Origin: JANLQX01 sp043775075
Lineage (GTDB): Bacteria > Actinomycetota > Acidimicrobiia > Acidimicrobiales > JANYDT01
Direction of reading: 5' to 3'
Length of the DNA: 23,469 nt
Assembly (NCBI GenBank): GCA_043775075.1
Contig: JAYVSS010000026.1
Location: forward strand, 1 to 23,469
Under the pieces are notes generated by a model. That model ran no database searches. It was not told the origin of the DNA and saw only the letters and a list, made by a program, of their open reading frames with translations. Below are positions 1 through 6,236 of this stretch, piece by piece. Each line of letters opens with the position of its first letter. The stretch's first letter is position 1. The translations under genes and the position numbers were made by a program.

Positions 1-43
1 CGAGCCGATAGGCGAGCCGACCAGTAGACACAGCAAAATGGAT

Positions 44-61
44 CGGCCAGCTTGCTGGCCG
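44..61 (-). terminator. possible terminator hairpin after the DUF3040 gene
   Basis: A perfect 7-bp stem (CGGCCAG / CTGGCCG) with a 4-nt CTTG loop lies about 55 nt past the DUF3040 stop. Read on the minus strand it is followed by a short T run (ATCCATTTTG). The T tract is weak and lies several bases from the stem, so this is only a candidate. Confidence 0.35.
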
Positions 62-116
62 CCAAGACGATCGACGCAAGAAACGTTGACCTTTCGGCGC
101 GTCGTCTTAGCTTCTG

Positions 117-461
117 CTACTTGATCGGCCCGCTGTAGCGCTCGGCGAAAAGTTGCACCTGTTCGGCAATTGCCGCCTGCGATCCGCGGACTAGACCTAC
201 CCCGCTCACCACGATGGCGGCAAAACCAAACCATGCCAGGACGATGCCGAACACTCCGCCGACGAGCACCCCGGCCCCCATCGAGGCAAGCCCACCGACA
301 CCGGCGACCACGAGCAACGGCGTCGGCGATGACGCGTCAGGCCTCGGGGCGGCGTCGCTGACGCGACGCGCTCGCACGGCATCGCCCTGACGCGGCTCGG
401 TGTTGCGGAGTTGGCGCTCGATTTCGTCGAGCACTCGCTGTTCATCTTCAGACAGCGGCAC
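117..461 (-). CDS. DUF3040 family small membrane protein
   Basis: This is a 114-residue protein of the actinobacterial DUF3040 family, whose function is not established. The family hallmark PLSEDEQRVLDEIERQL is at the very N-terminus, followed by a charged and Ala/Pro-rich stretch (about 18-46). Two hydrophobic segments then follow (about 48-69 and 70-92, Gly/Val-rich) and probably cross the membrane. I placed the start at the GTG preceding PLSEDEQ because family members begin there, although the ORF stays open upstream to 563. A GGGGGA run touches the GTG directly, too close for a normal ribosome binding site. It lies 77 nt downstream of dinB on the same strand, an arrangement I recall near mraZ in other actinobacteria, so the two may be cotranscribed. 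The family call is fairly sure; the role is unknown. Confidence 0.8.
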   Translation of the reverse strand: MPLSEDEQRVLDEIERQLRNTEPRQGDAVRARRVSDAAPRPDASSPTPLLVVAGVGGLASMGAGVLVGGVFGIVLAWFGFAAIVVSGVGLVRGSQAAIAEQVQLFAERYSGPIK

Positions 462-538
462 TCCCCCATATTCGCGCACATCGCAACGCTCGACAACGGT
501 TTGCCAAGCAACCCCATTCTCGGCGCCGCCCACGCCAA

Positions 539-1939
539 TCAGCCGTCGCCCGACGGCCCCCACTGGGTATCGCCTCGGCGCTTCACCCGTAGACCGTCAC
601 CGCTGACCAGGGTGGCCGAGGCCACCGCCCCCTCACCGAACTTGGCCCGGATGGCGTCCACAGTCTTGGCCAACTGGCGTTCGTCTGCACGTTCGGTGCC
701 GAGTTCGTCCAGCGTCATCATCGTCGGTGGGGCATCGTCGCCAACCGGAGCGCCGAACAGGTCCAGCTGCACGGCCGAGCTTGCGTCGTCGGTGTGGGTA
801 ACGCCTCTGGGCCTCGACGCCTCGGCGGCACTGGTCGCGGCGGCGCTCGACAGACCGCTCACCGACACCCCGAGAAGCCGGGCCCCGCGGGTAGCAATCC
901 GGTCCGCCACATCCGGTCGCCGCATCAACGCATCGGCGACCCGCACGATCGTGGTGCTCGAAACAATTGGTTGCGGCAGGGTCTTGGAGCGAGTGAGCGA
1001 CTCGAAATCGCTCAGCTTGATCCTGAGCTGCACGGTACGGCCGACGAGTTCAGCGGCTCTCAACCGGGACCCAACCGCGTCGGCCATCCGCAGGAGTTCC
1101 ACATGCAGCACATCGAGATCGTGGTGATCAACGGAGAACGTCTCTTCGTGTCCGATGGACTTCACCCCACGTTGCGGTTCCACCGGGCGATCATCAACAG
1201 CGTTGGCGAGAAGGTGGAGATGACGACCATTGGCATCACCAAGCGCGCGTACCAATGTGTCTTGGGGCAGGGCGGCAAGATCACCGATGGTTTGCACCCC
1301 GAAGCGAGCGAGGCGCTCAAATGTCTTCGGGCCCACACCCCAAAGCGCGCGTACTGATTGCGGATGCATAAAGGATCGTTCGCCACCGGCATGGATCTCG
1401 ACGACGCCTTTCGACGGACGCCACCCGCCGGGGATCGGCTTCTCCTCGGCCCCGCCGATCGGTGGCTTCGCCGCCTTGGAAGCCAGCTTGGCCACGAGCT
1501 TGCTAGTTGCCACACCGACCGAGCACGGCAACGACATCGACTCGGCAATCTCGGTCCGGAGCTTGGCGGCGATCATCGGCCCGTCGCCGTGGAGCTTGCG
1601 GGCGGTGCTGACGTCGAGGAACGCTTCGTCGAGGGCGATACCTTCGACCATCGGCGTGTAGTGGTGAAACACTTCGTGCAGTTGCGTGGAGACCTCGCTG
1701 TAGAGCGCGTGGTCGCCGTGCAAGAAGATGGCGTGCGGGCATCGTCGCTTGGCCTGCAGGGCGGGCATTGCCGAGGTGATCCCATAGGCCCGAGCCTCAT
1801 ACGAGCACGACGCGACAACGCCACGTTCGCCATCGCCTCCGACAACCACCGGCTTGCCCGCAAGCGACGGATTACGACGAACCTCTACCGCCACATAGAA
1901 CGCGTCCATATCAATATGGAGAACCGTACGCGCACGCAC
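539..1939 (-). CDS. dinB: DNA polymerase IV (Y-family translesion polymerase)
   Basis: Error-prone translesion DNA polymerase of the DinB/Pol IV family, 466 residues from the chosen start. The palm carries HIDMDAFYVAVE with metal-binding D10 and D12, and LDEAFLDV with D104 and E105. A nucleotide-binding region (SCSYEARAYG) and the helix-hairpin-helix thumb region (VRALWGVGPKTFERL) follow. QLDLF at 391-395 is a good match to the beta-clamp binding motif. About 20 residues with several Pro and Gly lie between ASKAAKP and the thumb, longer than in E. coli DinB. The protein continues about 70 residues past the clamp motif, which is an unusual tail. The GTG start is chosen because the polymerase fold begins within 10 residues of it and a GGTGA sequence precedes it; the ORF is open to 2083, but that extension overlaps the NUDIX gene. 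It follows the NUDIX gene by 29 nt and is probably in its operon. Confidence 0.95.
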   Translation of the reverse strand: MRARTVLHIDMDAFYVAVEVRRNPSLAGKPVVVGGDGERGVVASCSYEARAYGITSAMPALQAKRRCPHAIFLHGDHALYSEVSTQLHEVFHHYTPMVEGIALDEAFLDVSTARKLHGDGPMIAAKLRTEIAESMSLPCSVGVATSKLVAKLASKAAKPPIGGAEEKPIPGGWRPSKGVVEIHAGGERSFMHPQSVRALWGVGPKTFERLARFGVQTIGDLAALPQDTLVRALGDANGRHLHLLANAVDDRPVEPQRGVKSIGHEETFSVDHHDLDVLHVELLRMADAVGSRLRAAELVGRTVQLRIKLSDFESLTRSKTLPQPIVSSTTIVRVADALMRRPDVADRIATRGARLLGVSVSGLSSAAATSAAEASRPRGVTHTDDASSAVQLDLFGAPVGDDAPPTMMTLDELGTERADERQLAKTVDAIRAKFGEGAVASATLVSGDGLRVKRRGDTQWGPSGDG

Positions 1940-1968
1940 GGAATCACCGTCGATGTGGCTGACGGGGA

Positions 1969-2502
1969 TCAAACCCGTTCCACGCGAATGGCGGCGCGAT
2001 CCGCTCCGTGCAAATGGAAACGGAAAGCGCGCGTACCTTCCCATCGGTCCGACAACCACTCCAGCACCGGCTCCGCCACCCATTGGCCGGCCGTCGTAAG
2101 GAGCTCAACGCACTCGTGGGCATGGGCGAATCGGGCATTGATCACGATGCCGTCGGGATCGTCGCCGGTGGTCACTTCGCCCGTCCATGTGACAGCGGTG
2201 AACACGTGCACGGTCAAGTGCCATCCCATATCGGCGGCCACCGTTTCCACCGTGTATGTCGGCCCGGACCACTCGGTCACGGTCAGGCCGGTTTCCTCGA
2301 ATACCTCGCGGGTCAAGCCATCAACGGGGTCCTCCCCGTGCTCAACCACGCCGCCGGGAGTGGACCAGTCGGTCTTGCCGTTGCGACGCATATTCTCCAC
2401 CAGCAGCAGCCGACCGTCGACCTCCATGAGGCCAGCCGCCACCCGCCATTTCCGCAGTTCGCTCGGTGCGGCGGGGGTGGGTGTCTCGGTCACGCCTCCC
2501 AT
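1969..2502 (-). CDS. NUDIX hydrolase
   Basis: NUDIX-fold pyrophosphohydrolase of 177 residues, expected to cleave a nucleoside diphosphate linked to another group; the substrate cannot be read from sequence. The NUDIX box is complete: Gly, five residues, Glu, seven residues, then REVFEETGL (about residues 50-72), giving the metal-binding glutamates. Before the box, WRVAAGLMEVDGRLLLVENMRRNGKTDWSTPGG-type strands are typical. The C-terminal part (VAEPVLEWLSDRW) is helical and ordinary for the family. The ATG start has GGGAG about 10 nt upstream. It is divergent from the YbaK-domain gene and lies 29 nt upstream of dinB on the same strand. A link between nucleotide-pool cleaning and translesion synthesis is possible but only inferred from adjacency. 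Confidence 0.9.
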   Translation of the reverse strand: MGGVTETPTPAAPSELRKWRVAAGLMEVDGRLLLVENMRRNGKTDWSTPGGVVEHGEDPVDGLTREVFEETGLTVTEWSGPTYTVETVAADMGWHLTVHVFTAVTWTGEVTTGDDPDGIVINARFAHAHECVELLTTAGQWVAEPVLEWLSDRWEGTRAFRFHLHGADRAAIRVERV

Positions 2503-2581
2503 CCTTGCGGAACTCCCAGGGTTGCGCCGCCGGTTGGCCGGGTTAGCCGCCAGCCGTGGGCTCGGCCTGAGTGGCGAGACC

Positions 2582-2587
2582 TAAGTT
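2582..2587 (+). promoter_or_regulatory. candidate -10 box (near-leaderless) for the YbaK-fusion gene
   Basis: TAAGTT fits the actinobacterial -10 pattern TANNNT and lies 8 nt before the ATG at 2596. Transcription would begin within a couple of bases of the start codon. A GGGAGG lies between them but only 2 nt from the ATG, which is too close for ordinary Shine-Dalgarno use. No convincing -35 is seen. Confidence 0.4.
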
Positions 2588-2595
2588 GGGAGGCG

Positions 2596-3561
2596 ATGCA
2601 TCGCAACGCCCTCGCCGTGACCGAAGCCGCCGCCGCTCGTGGCCTGACTATTTCTGTGGTTGAGCATCCGGGCGAAGGAGCGCGCACGGCGGCCGAAGCG
2701 GCGGCGGCGATCGGCGTCGAAGTGGGTCAGATCGTGAAGTCGTTGGTCTTCGCCATGGGCGACGCGGCCGAGAAGGACCGCAGCGAACCAGTCATGGCGC
2801 TGGTCTGCGGCGACGACCAACTCGACACGCGTCTCCTGGCGAAGGCCGCCGGTGTGTCGAGCGCGTGGCGGATGGACGCCAAGGCCGTGCGCGATGCGAC
2901 CGGCTACCCCGTTGGAGGCATCCCTCCGCTCGGCCATGTCACCAAGATGCGGACGTTCGCTGATACCCGGCTGCGTCGATTCGTCACCGTGTGGGCGGCG
3001 GCGGGCACCCCATCGCACGTCTTCGAGGTGGCTGTCGAGGACCTCATGTCGGCCACCAACGCCACCTGGGCCGACCTTTCGTCCCCAGTCGGCCCAGCCA
3101 GCAACGCCGCCGCCAACTCGACACCTGCCGTTCGGCCGGTCACCACCACTTCCAACGCTCCTGCCTCGACCACCGACGCGTCAACACCCCTCGCACCACC
3201 GACGCCGGACGCCCCGCTTGCCGTGACCCATCCGCGGGCGACCGGACGAGACGTGCTTGGCACTATTCCCCTGTCGGCTCGGCCGGCTCGCCTCAGCGCT
3301 CTGCCGTCCGTCACTGCTCGAGCCGTGGCCTTCGCCGTCATCGTGCTCGGCGGCTTGATTGGCGGCCTACTGACCTACGCCGTGCGCAAGGTCATGTCCG
3401 GCAAGACGTCGGGGACGAGCATCGGCGTGTGGACCGTCGCTGGGGCGGTGGGCACGGCGTTTGGCACCGGTATTCTAGCCATCCTGGCGCTGCGAGCCAT
3501 GGGCGAATGGCGCTCACTCAATCAGGCCGAGACCCTCACGACGATCCTCGGCAACGACTGA
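2596..3561 (+). CDS. YbaK/prolyl-tRNA deacylase domain fused to a C-terminal membrane anchor
   Basis: The N-terminal 160 residues are a YbaK/EbsC-type aminoacyl-tRNA deacylase domain, which hydrolyses mischarged tRNA such as Cys-tRNA(Pro). Typical family features are VGQIVKSLVF with the conserved Lys48, YPVGGIPPLGH (about 104-114) and a closing GTPSHVFEVAVEDL segment. Residues 163-215 form a Thr/Ala/Pro-rich, low-complexity linker. Two hydrophobic segments follow (about 243-263, rich in Val/Leu/Gly, and about 278-301), with a basic stretch (YAVRKVMSGK) between them and an acidic end. Stand-alone family members are about 160 residues, so this 321-residue protein is a membrane-tethered fusion. 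The reading frame is continuous with no sign of a frameshift joining two genes. The ATG is chosen because family similarity starts there (HRNALAVTEAAAARG); the frame is open upstream to 2008 but that part overlaps the NUDIX gene antisense. The deacylase call is firm; tRNA specificity and topology are inference. Confidence 0.88.
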   Translation: MHRNALAVTEAAAARGLTISVVEHPGEGARTAAEAAAAIGVEVGQIVKSLVFAMGDAAEKDRSEPVMALVCGDDQLDTRLLAKAAGVSSAWRMDAKAVRDATGYPVGGIPPLGHVTKMRTFADTRLRRFVTVWAAAGTPSHVFEVAVEDLMSATNATWADLSSPVGPASNAAANSTPAVRPVTTTSNAPASTTDASTPLAPPTPDAPLAVTHPRATGRDVLGTIPLSARPARLSALPSVTARAVAFAVIVLGGLIGGLLTYAVRKVMSGKTSGTSIGVWTVAGAVGTAFGTGILAILALRAMGEWRSLNQAETLTTILGND

Positions 3562-3590
3562 GCTGACTTCGTCGCAGCGAGCCCGGGCCC

Positions 3591-3596
3591 TACGGT
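3591..3596 (+). promoter_or_regulatory. candidate -10 box for a leaderless inositol phosphatase mRNA
   Basis: TACGGT lies exactly 6 nt (GGAGGC) before the GTG start at 3603. The GGAGG is 1 nt from the start codon, so it is poorly placed as a Shine-Dalgarno site, whereas a -10 at this distance would put the transcription start at the GTG. The -35 region is not recognisable. Confidence 0.5.
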
Positions 3597-3602
3597 GGAG
3601 GC

Positions 3603-4397
3603 GTGTCCACCCCTGATCTCGTCGACGAACTGCTCGCCCTCGCCACCCGACTCGCCACCCAAACCGGGGCGTTCCTGCTCGACGGACTCACCCGCCCTCG
3701 CACGGCGATCGAGACGAAATCGAGCGGCACGGACATGGTGAGCGAGATGGACAAGGGGGCTGAGCGCATGCTGGTTGACGGGATTCTCGCCGCCCGGCCG
3801 AAGGACGGCATTCTCGGCGAGGAGGGGACTGACACGATCGGTACGTCAGGGGTGCGCTGGATCATCGATCCCCTCGACGGCACCACCAACTACCTCTATG
3901 GTCACCCCCAATGGAGCGTCTCGGTGGGCATCGAGATCGATGACGTGGGGTCCGTCGGTGTGGTCGATGCCCCGATGCTGCGCGAGACGTACACCGCAAC
4001 GATTGGCGGTGGGGCGTTTTGCAACGGAGCGCCGATTTGCGTATCGGGCTGTGATTCGTTGGGGCAGGCGCTGGTAGCTACCGGATTCGGGTACGAAGCG
4101 TCATTACGGGAGTGGCAGGGAGCAATCGTTCACACATTGCTGCCCGAGGTACGCGACCTTCGCCGAGGTGGGTCGGCCGCACTCGATCTGTGCTTCGTGG
4201 CGTGCGGCCGCGTTGACGCATATTACGAGCGGGGGTGCAACGCATGGGACCTCAGCGCTGGTTCGGTCCTCGTGCGCGAGGCCGGTGGCTTGGCCACCGG
4301 CCTGGCCGGACCCGAGCCCGTCCGCGATCTCGTCGTGGCCGCTGGCGCCACCCTGCATCCGCTGCTCCAGTCCCGCCTCGCTCAGCTCATCCCCTGA
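3603..4397 (+). CDS. inositol monophosphatase family protein
   Basis: Mg-dependent, Li-sensitive phosphatase superfamily member of 264 residues, the usual length. All three metal-site motifs are present: GEE at 72-74, DPLDGTTN at 89-96, and WDLSAG at 215-220. Family members dephosphorylate inositol monophosphate, but relatives act on histidinol phosphate, fructose-1,6-bisphosphate or PAP, and these motifs alone do not separate them. Inositol phosphatase activity would suit an organism that makes phosphatidylinositol, in line with the pimB-like gene at 12.2-13.4 kb. The start is GTG; family similarity begins within a few residues and no other in-frame start lies nearby. It follows the YbaK-fusion gene by 41 nt on the same strand but seems to have its own -10 box. 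It converges with the acyl-CoA synthetase pseudogene. Confidence 0.92.
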   Translation: MSTPDLVDELLALATRLATQTGAFLLDGLTRPRTAIETKSSGTDMVSEMDKGAERMLVDGILAARPKDGILGEEGTDTIGTSGVRWIIDPLDGTTNYLYGHPQWSVSVGIEIDDVGSVGVVDAPMLRETYTATIGGGAFCNGAPICVSGCDSLGQALVATGFGYEASLREWQGAIVHTLLPEVRDLRRGGSAALDLCFVACGRVDAYYERGCNAWDLSAGSVLVREAGGLATGLAGPEPVRDLVVAAGATLHPLLQSRLAQLIP

Positions 4398-4436
4398 CCC
4401 CATCTCGACTCGCCTTGCCTGACTGGGTTGTGGACA

Positions 4437-4522
4437 TCGGATTGGTGTCTGTTTGGCGACGAGATATCCAGAATACGACGTCGTAATCCGTTCAGTCAGT
4501 CGCTATCTGGACATCAATCCGA
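4437..4522. other. intergenic inverted repeats between convergent genes
   Basis: A 13-base inverted repeat with one mismatch has arms at 4437-4449 (TCGGATTGGTGTC) and 4510-4522. Between the arms, at 4475-4484, is a perfect 10-bp palindrome (ACGACGTCGT). The element lies where the plus-strand phosphatase gene and the minus-strand pseudogene meet. It could be a bidirectional terminator or scar sequence, but there is no clear T tract. Confidence 0.3.
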
Positions 4523-5292
4523 GATCATCGGCCAGGCGAGAGCGACGAACCTTGCCCATGCTTGACCAGCGGCGGGCATGGGCGGGCATGGGCGGGCATG
4601 GCGCGCCGGCATGGGCGAGGAGACGAAACGAACGAATCTCGTCCGCCGCCAGACCATCGTCGAACAGACGGGACAGGGTGGGCCGGAGCCATGAACGCCG
4701 ACGTGATCGAATGTTCGGCGATAGCGGCACGGGCCACGTCTGCTCGGAACTTGTCGAGCACCACGACCTCGCCTCCGGCGAGCAACGTCCCGGCGGCAAA
4801 GCGCAATGGGGCCGAGTGATAGAGCGGCGAACACGCGAGGTTGACGTCGTCACCCTGAAAACCCCAGAGGTCGCGCTCCTCAGCCAACAGCTCAGCGGAA
4901 CCGACGTCGTCGAGCACGCCCGACCACACTCCCTTGGCACGGTCCGTCGTGCCCGACGTGTAGTGCATCGGTCGGGCTCGCGGCGCCGGCCAAAGCTCCG
5001 CCTCGTCCCCTGCCTCCGAAATCAGCGCCCGCACACCAGCGTCGTCTACCACGAGCTTCGCCGCGCAGTCCTGGAGGATCACCTGCCGCTCGTGCGCCAG
5101 GAGATCGGCGTTGATCATTACGGGCAGGACGACGGTTCGCAATGCTCCAAGAGCGACGGCGATGACCTCAGCCGCGTTCTGGGCAATGACCGCAACGCGA
5201 TCACCTGCGCGCAGACCTTCAGCGCTCAGAGCAAATGCGACGCGTCTCTGATCACGCTCCGATTCCGCAGATGTGACGCGCCGGAAACTCAT
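4503..5292 (-). pseudogene. truncated and frameshifted AMP-dependent acyl-CoA synthetase
   Basis: This is the N-terminal half of an ANL-superfamily acyl-CoA or carnitine/crotonobetaine-CoA ligase-like enzyme. From the ATG at 5292 the frame reads GLRAGDRVAVIAQNAAEV, then the phosphate-binding loop YTSGTTDRAKGVWSG, then SPLYHSAPLRFAAGTLLAGGEVVVLDKF. The loop normally reads SGTTGRxKG; the second Gly is Asp here. At about 4676-4680 an extra C in a CCC run (minus strand) shifts the frame: SAFMAPAH ends in one frame and LSRLFDDGLAADEIRSFRLLAHAGAPCP continues in another. Past that point similarity stops at a 10-bp tandem repeat. The whole C-terminal half is missing, including the FYGSTEG-type adenylation motif and the hinge/Lys subdomain. 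The gene lies 21 nt downstream of the SRPBCC gene, so it was probably the last gene of that operon. A sequencing error could explain the frameshift but not the truncation. Confidence 0.85.
4571..4600. repeat. three perfect 10-bp tandem repeats
   Basis: GGCGGGCATG occurs three times head to tail, followed by degenerate copies up to about 4618. It sits exactly where the acyl-CoA synthetase reading frame loses similarity to its family (after AHAGAPCP). It looks like slippage expansion of the short GCCCATGCC-type coding sequence in the decaying gene. Confidence 0.9.
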
Positions 5293-5313
5293 CGATTCCG
5301 GCGGGCTCGGGCC

Positions 5314-5748
5314 TTACGCGAAATGCGCAGCAAGACGGTCGAGGGTCTTCTCGATGGCCTTCGTGTTGCGCTTCGGTGCGCCGGCCAACTCAAGGAGCAG
5401 CGGGCCCTTTGAGGTGGACCAGTCGAACGTCTCCGTCACCTTCGTCCCGCCATCAACCGGTTCAAGGTCGTACCGCCAGCGATGTCCGCCGAAGTGACGC
5501 CACGCGATCGTACGATCCTCCTCAAACTCGACCACGGTATTTTCGATGCGATACGGCGCTCCGAGCTTCATGTCCATGCCAAACGTGGCACCAAACGAGA
5601 GACGCGTGGGGACTCCGGGACGTGGTCCCTTCACCGTGCCCGAGCCGTCGATCATCGAATGCTTGGTGGGATCGGCCAGAAGGTCAAACACATCAGCGGC
5701 GCTGGCGCCGATCACTCGAGTGCGCGATACCGTCCGGCGTTTGGTCAC
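5314..5748 (-). CDS. SRPBCC (START/Bet v1-like) family protein
   Basis: This 144-residue protein belongs to the SRPBCC ligand-binding superfamily (polyketide cyclase/dehydrase or AHSA1-like). Visible features are the N-terminal strand and helix SRTRVIGASAADVFDLLADPTKHSMIDGSG, central strands ending in EFEEDRTIAWRHFGGHRWRYDLEPVDGGTKVTETF, and a long C-terminal helix with RNTKAIEKTLDRLAAH. Such proteins bind hydrophobic ligands; no catalytic function can be assigned. The GTG start is immediately preceded by GGTGAG (no gap), while a TAGCGT hexamer lies 6 nt upstream, suggesting a leaderless message. It lies between the KSI-like gene (21-nt gap) and the acyl-CoA synthetase pseudogene (21-nt gap), which suggests a small operon handling an acyl or isoprenoid compound. 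Confidence 0.85.
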   Translation of the reverse strand: MTKRRTVSRTRVIGASAADVFDLLADPTKHSMIDGSGTVKGPRPGVPTRLSFGATFGMDMKLGAPYRIENTVVEFEEDRTIAWRHFGGHRWRYDLEPVDGGTKVTETFDWSTSKGPLLLELAGAPKRNTKAIEKTLDRLAAHFA

Positions 5749-5754
5749 CTCACC

Positions 5755-5760
5755 ACGCTA
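5755..5760 (-). promoter_or_regulatory. candidate -10 box for the SRPBCC gene (leaderless)
   Basis: On the minus strand TAGCGT is followed by exactly 6 nt (GGTGAG) and then the GTG start at 5748. It fits inside the 21-nt gap after the KSI-like gene. If active, it provides an internal promoter in this operon. No -35 is evident, and in that position it would lie inside the upstream coding region. Confidence 0.45.
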
Positions 5761-5769
5761 CCGGCAAAA

Positions 5770-6147
5770 TCAGATTGGGCCCATGGTGGCGGGATCCCAA
5801 TATGCGGTGATGGCACTGACCTTACCGTCGTCGTTCACCGTGAAGATGTCCACGCCGGAAAAACCCATCTTCGTGCCGCCCCTGGTTGCCTCCACATGAA
5901 AGTTCACCGCCGCCTGATCCCCGCACACGATGGTGCGATCCACGAACAGCGTGAGGTCCGGGGCCATCGCCATGGCATTGTCGAAAAAGCCTCCGATGGC
6001 GTCATGGCCGACGTTGGCCGGAGCCGGCGCGGGGTCGACTTGTACGGCGTCAGCGGAGAACACGGCGAGAAACGCCGCTCGGTCGCGAGCCGCGTAGGCC
6101 GCGCCGTAGCCGTCGACAGCGGACTGAATTTGCGCCGGGGTGGCCAT
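5770..6147 (-). CDS. SnoaL/NTF2-like protein resembling ketosteroid delta-isomerase
   Basis: This 125-residue NTF2-fold protein has the same length and layout as bacterial 3-oxo-delta-5-steroid isomerase (KSI). Recalled from memory, the Comamonas enzyme uses Tyr14, Asp38 and Asp99. Here Tyr14 is in AVDGYGAAYAARD, Asp38 in VQVDPAPAP and Asp100 in GVDIFTVND, so all three catalytic positions appear preserved nearly in register. The enzyme would move a steroid double bond from delta-5 to delta-4. Many NTF2-like proteins are not isomerases, so activity is inference. The ATG has an excellent AAGGAGA ribosome binding site 6-7 nt upstream, unlike most neighbours. It is the first gene of a possible operon with the SRPBCC gene and the acyl-CoA synthetase pseudogene. 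Confidence 0.85.
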   Translation of the reverse strand: MATPAQIQSAVDGYGAAYAARDRAAFLAVFSADAVQVDPAPAPANVGHDAIGGFFDNAMAMAPDLTLFVDRTIVCGDQAAVNFHVEATRGGTKMGFSGVDIFTVNDDGKVSAITAYWDPATMGPI

Positions 6148-6161
6148 CGGAAATCTCCTTA

Positions 6162-6205
6162 CGAGTCGGGACTCGCACGGTAGTCGTTACGGTCTGGGCA
6201 TACAA
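6162..6205 (-). promoter_or_regulatory. candidate promoter and operator for the KSI-like gene
   Basis: On the minus strand TTGTAT (6205-6200) and TACCGT (6182-6177) are separated by 17 nt, a plausible -35/-10 pair. The predicted transcription start falls in a dyad with two perfect 6-bp arms, CGAGTC and GACTCG (6162-6175), just upstream of the ribosome binding site. A dyad at this place could be a repressor site or a leader hairpin. Confidence 0.4.
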
Positions 6206-6210
6206 CAAGG

Positions 6211-6236
6211 GCGCCGATCCGCCGAGATCCTGGCGC
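6211..6236 (-). terminator. terminator-like hairpin after the phosphofructokinase gene
   Basis: Directly after the stop codon at 6237 the minus strand forms a stem of GCGCC plus GATC pairing with GATC plus GGCGC. There is a 2-nt bulge and a 6-nt loop. It is followed by CCTTGTTGTAT, which is T-rich though not a clean T run. Confidence 0.5.

Noticed and set aside
1358..2584. Long plus-strand open frame opposite dinB and the NUDIX gene
   Set aside because: It reads as His/Arg/Gly-rich filler with no family motif and lies antisense to two genes with complete motifs; an artefact of high GC.
2008..2595. N-terminal extension of the YbaK-fusion frame
   Set aside because: Open in frame but antisense to the NUDIX gene, with no similarity; the YbaK fold begins at the ATG at 2596.
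4571..4618. Short repeats considered as a CRISPR array
   Set aside because: The 10-bp units are directly adjacent without spacers, so this is a tandem repeat from slippage.
4453..5412. 319-residue plus-strand frame over the acyl-CoA synthetase pseudogene
   Set aside because: Arg-rich with no motif, while the minus strand has clear ANL-superfamily segments.
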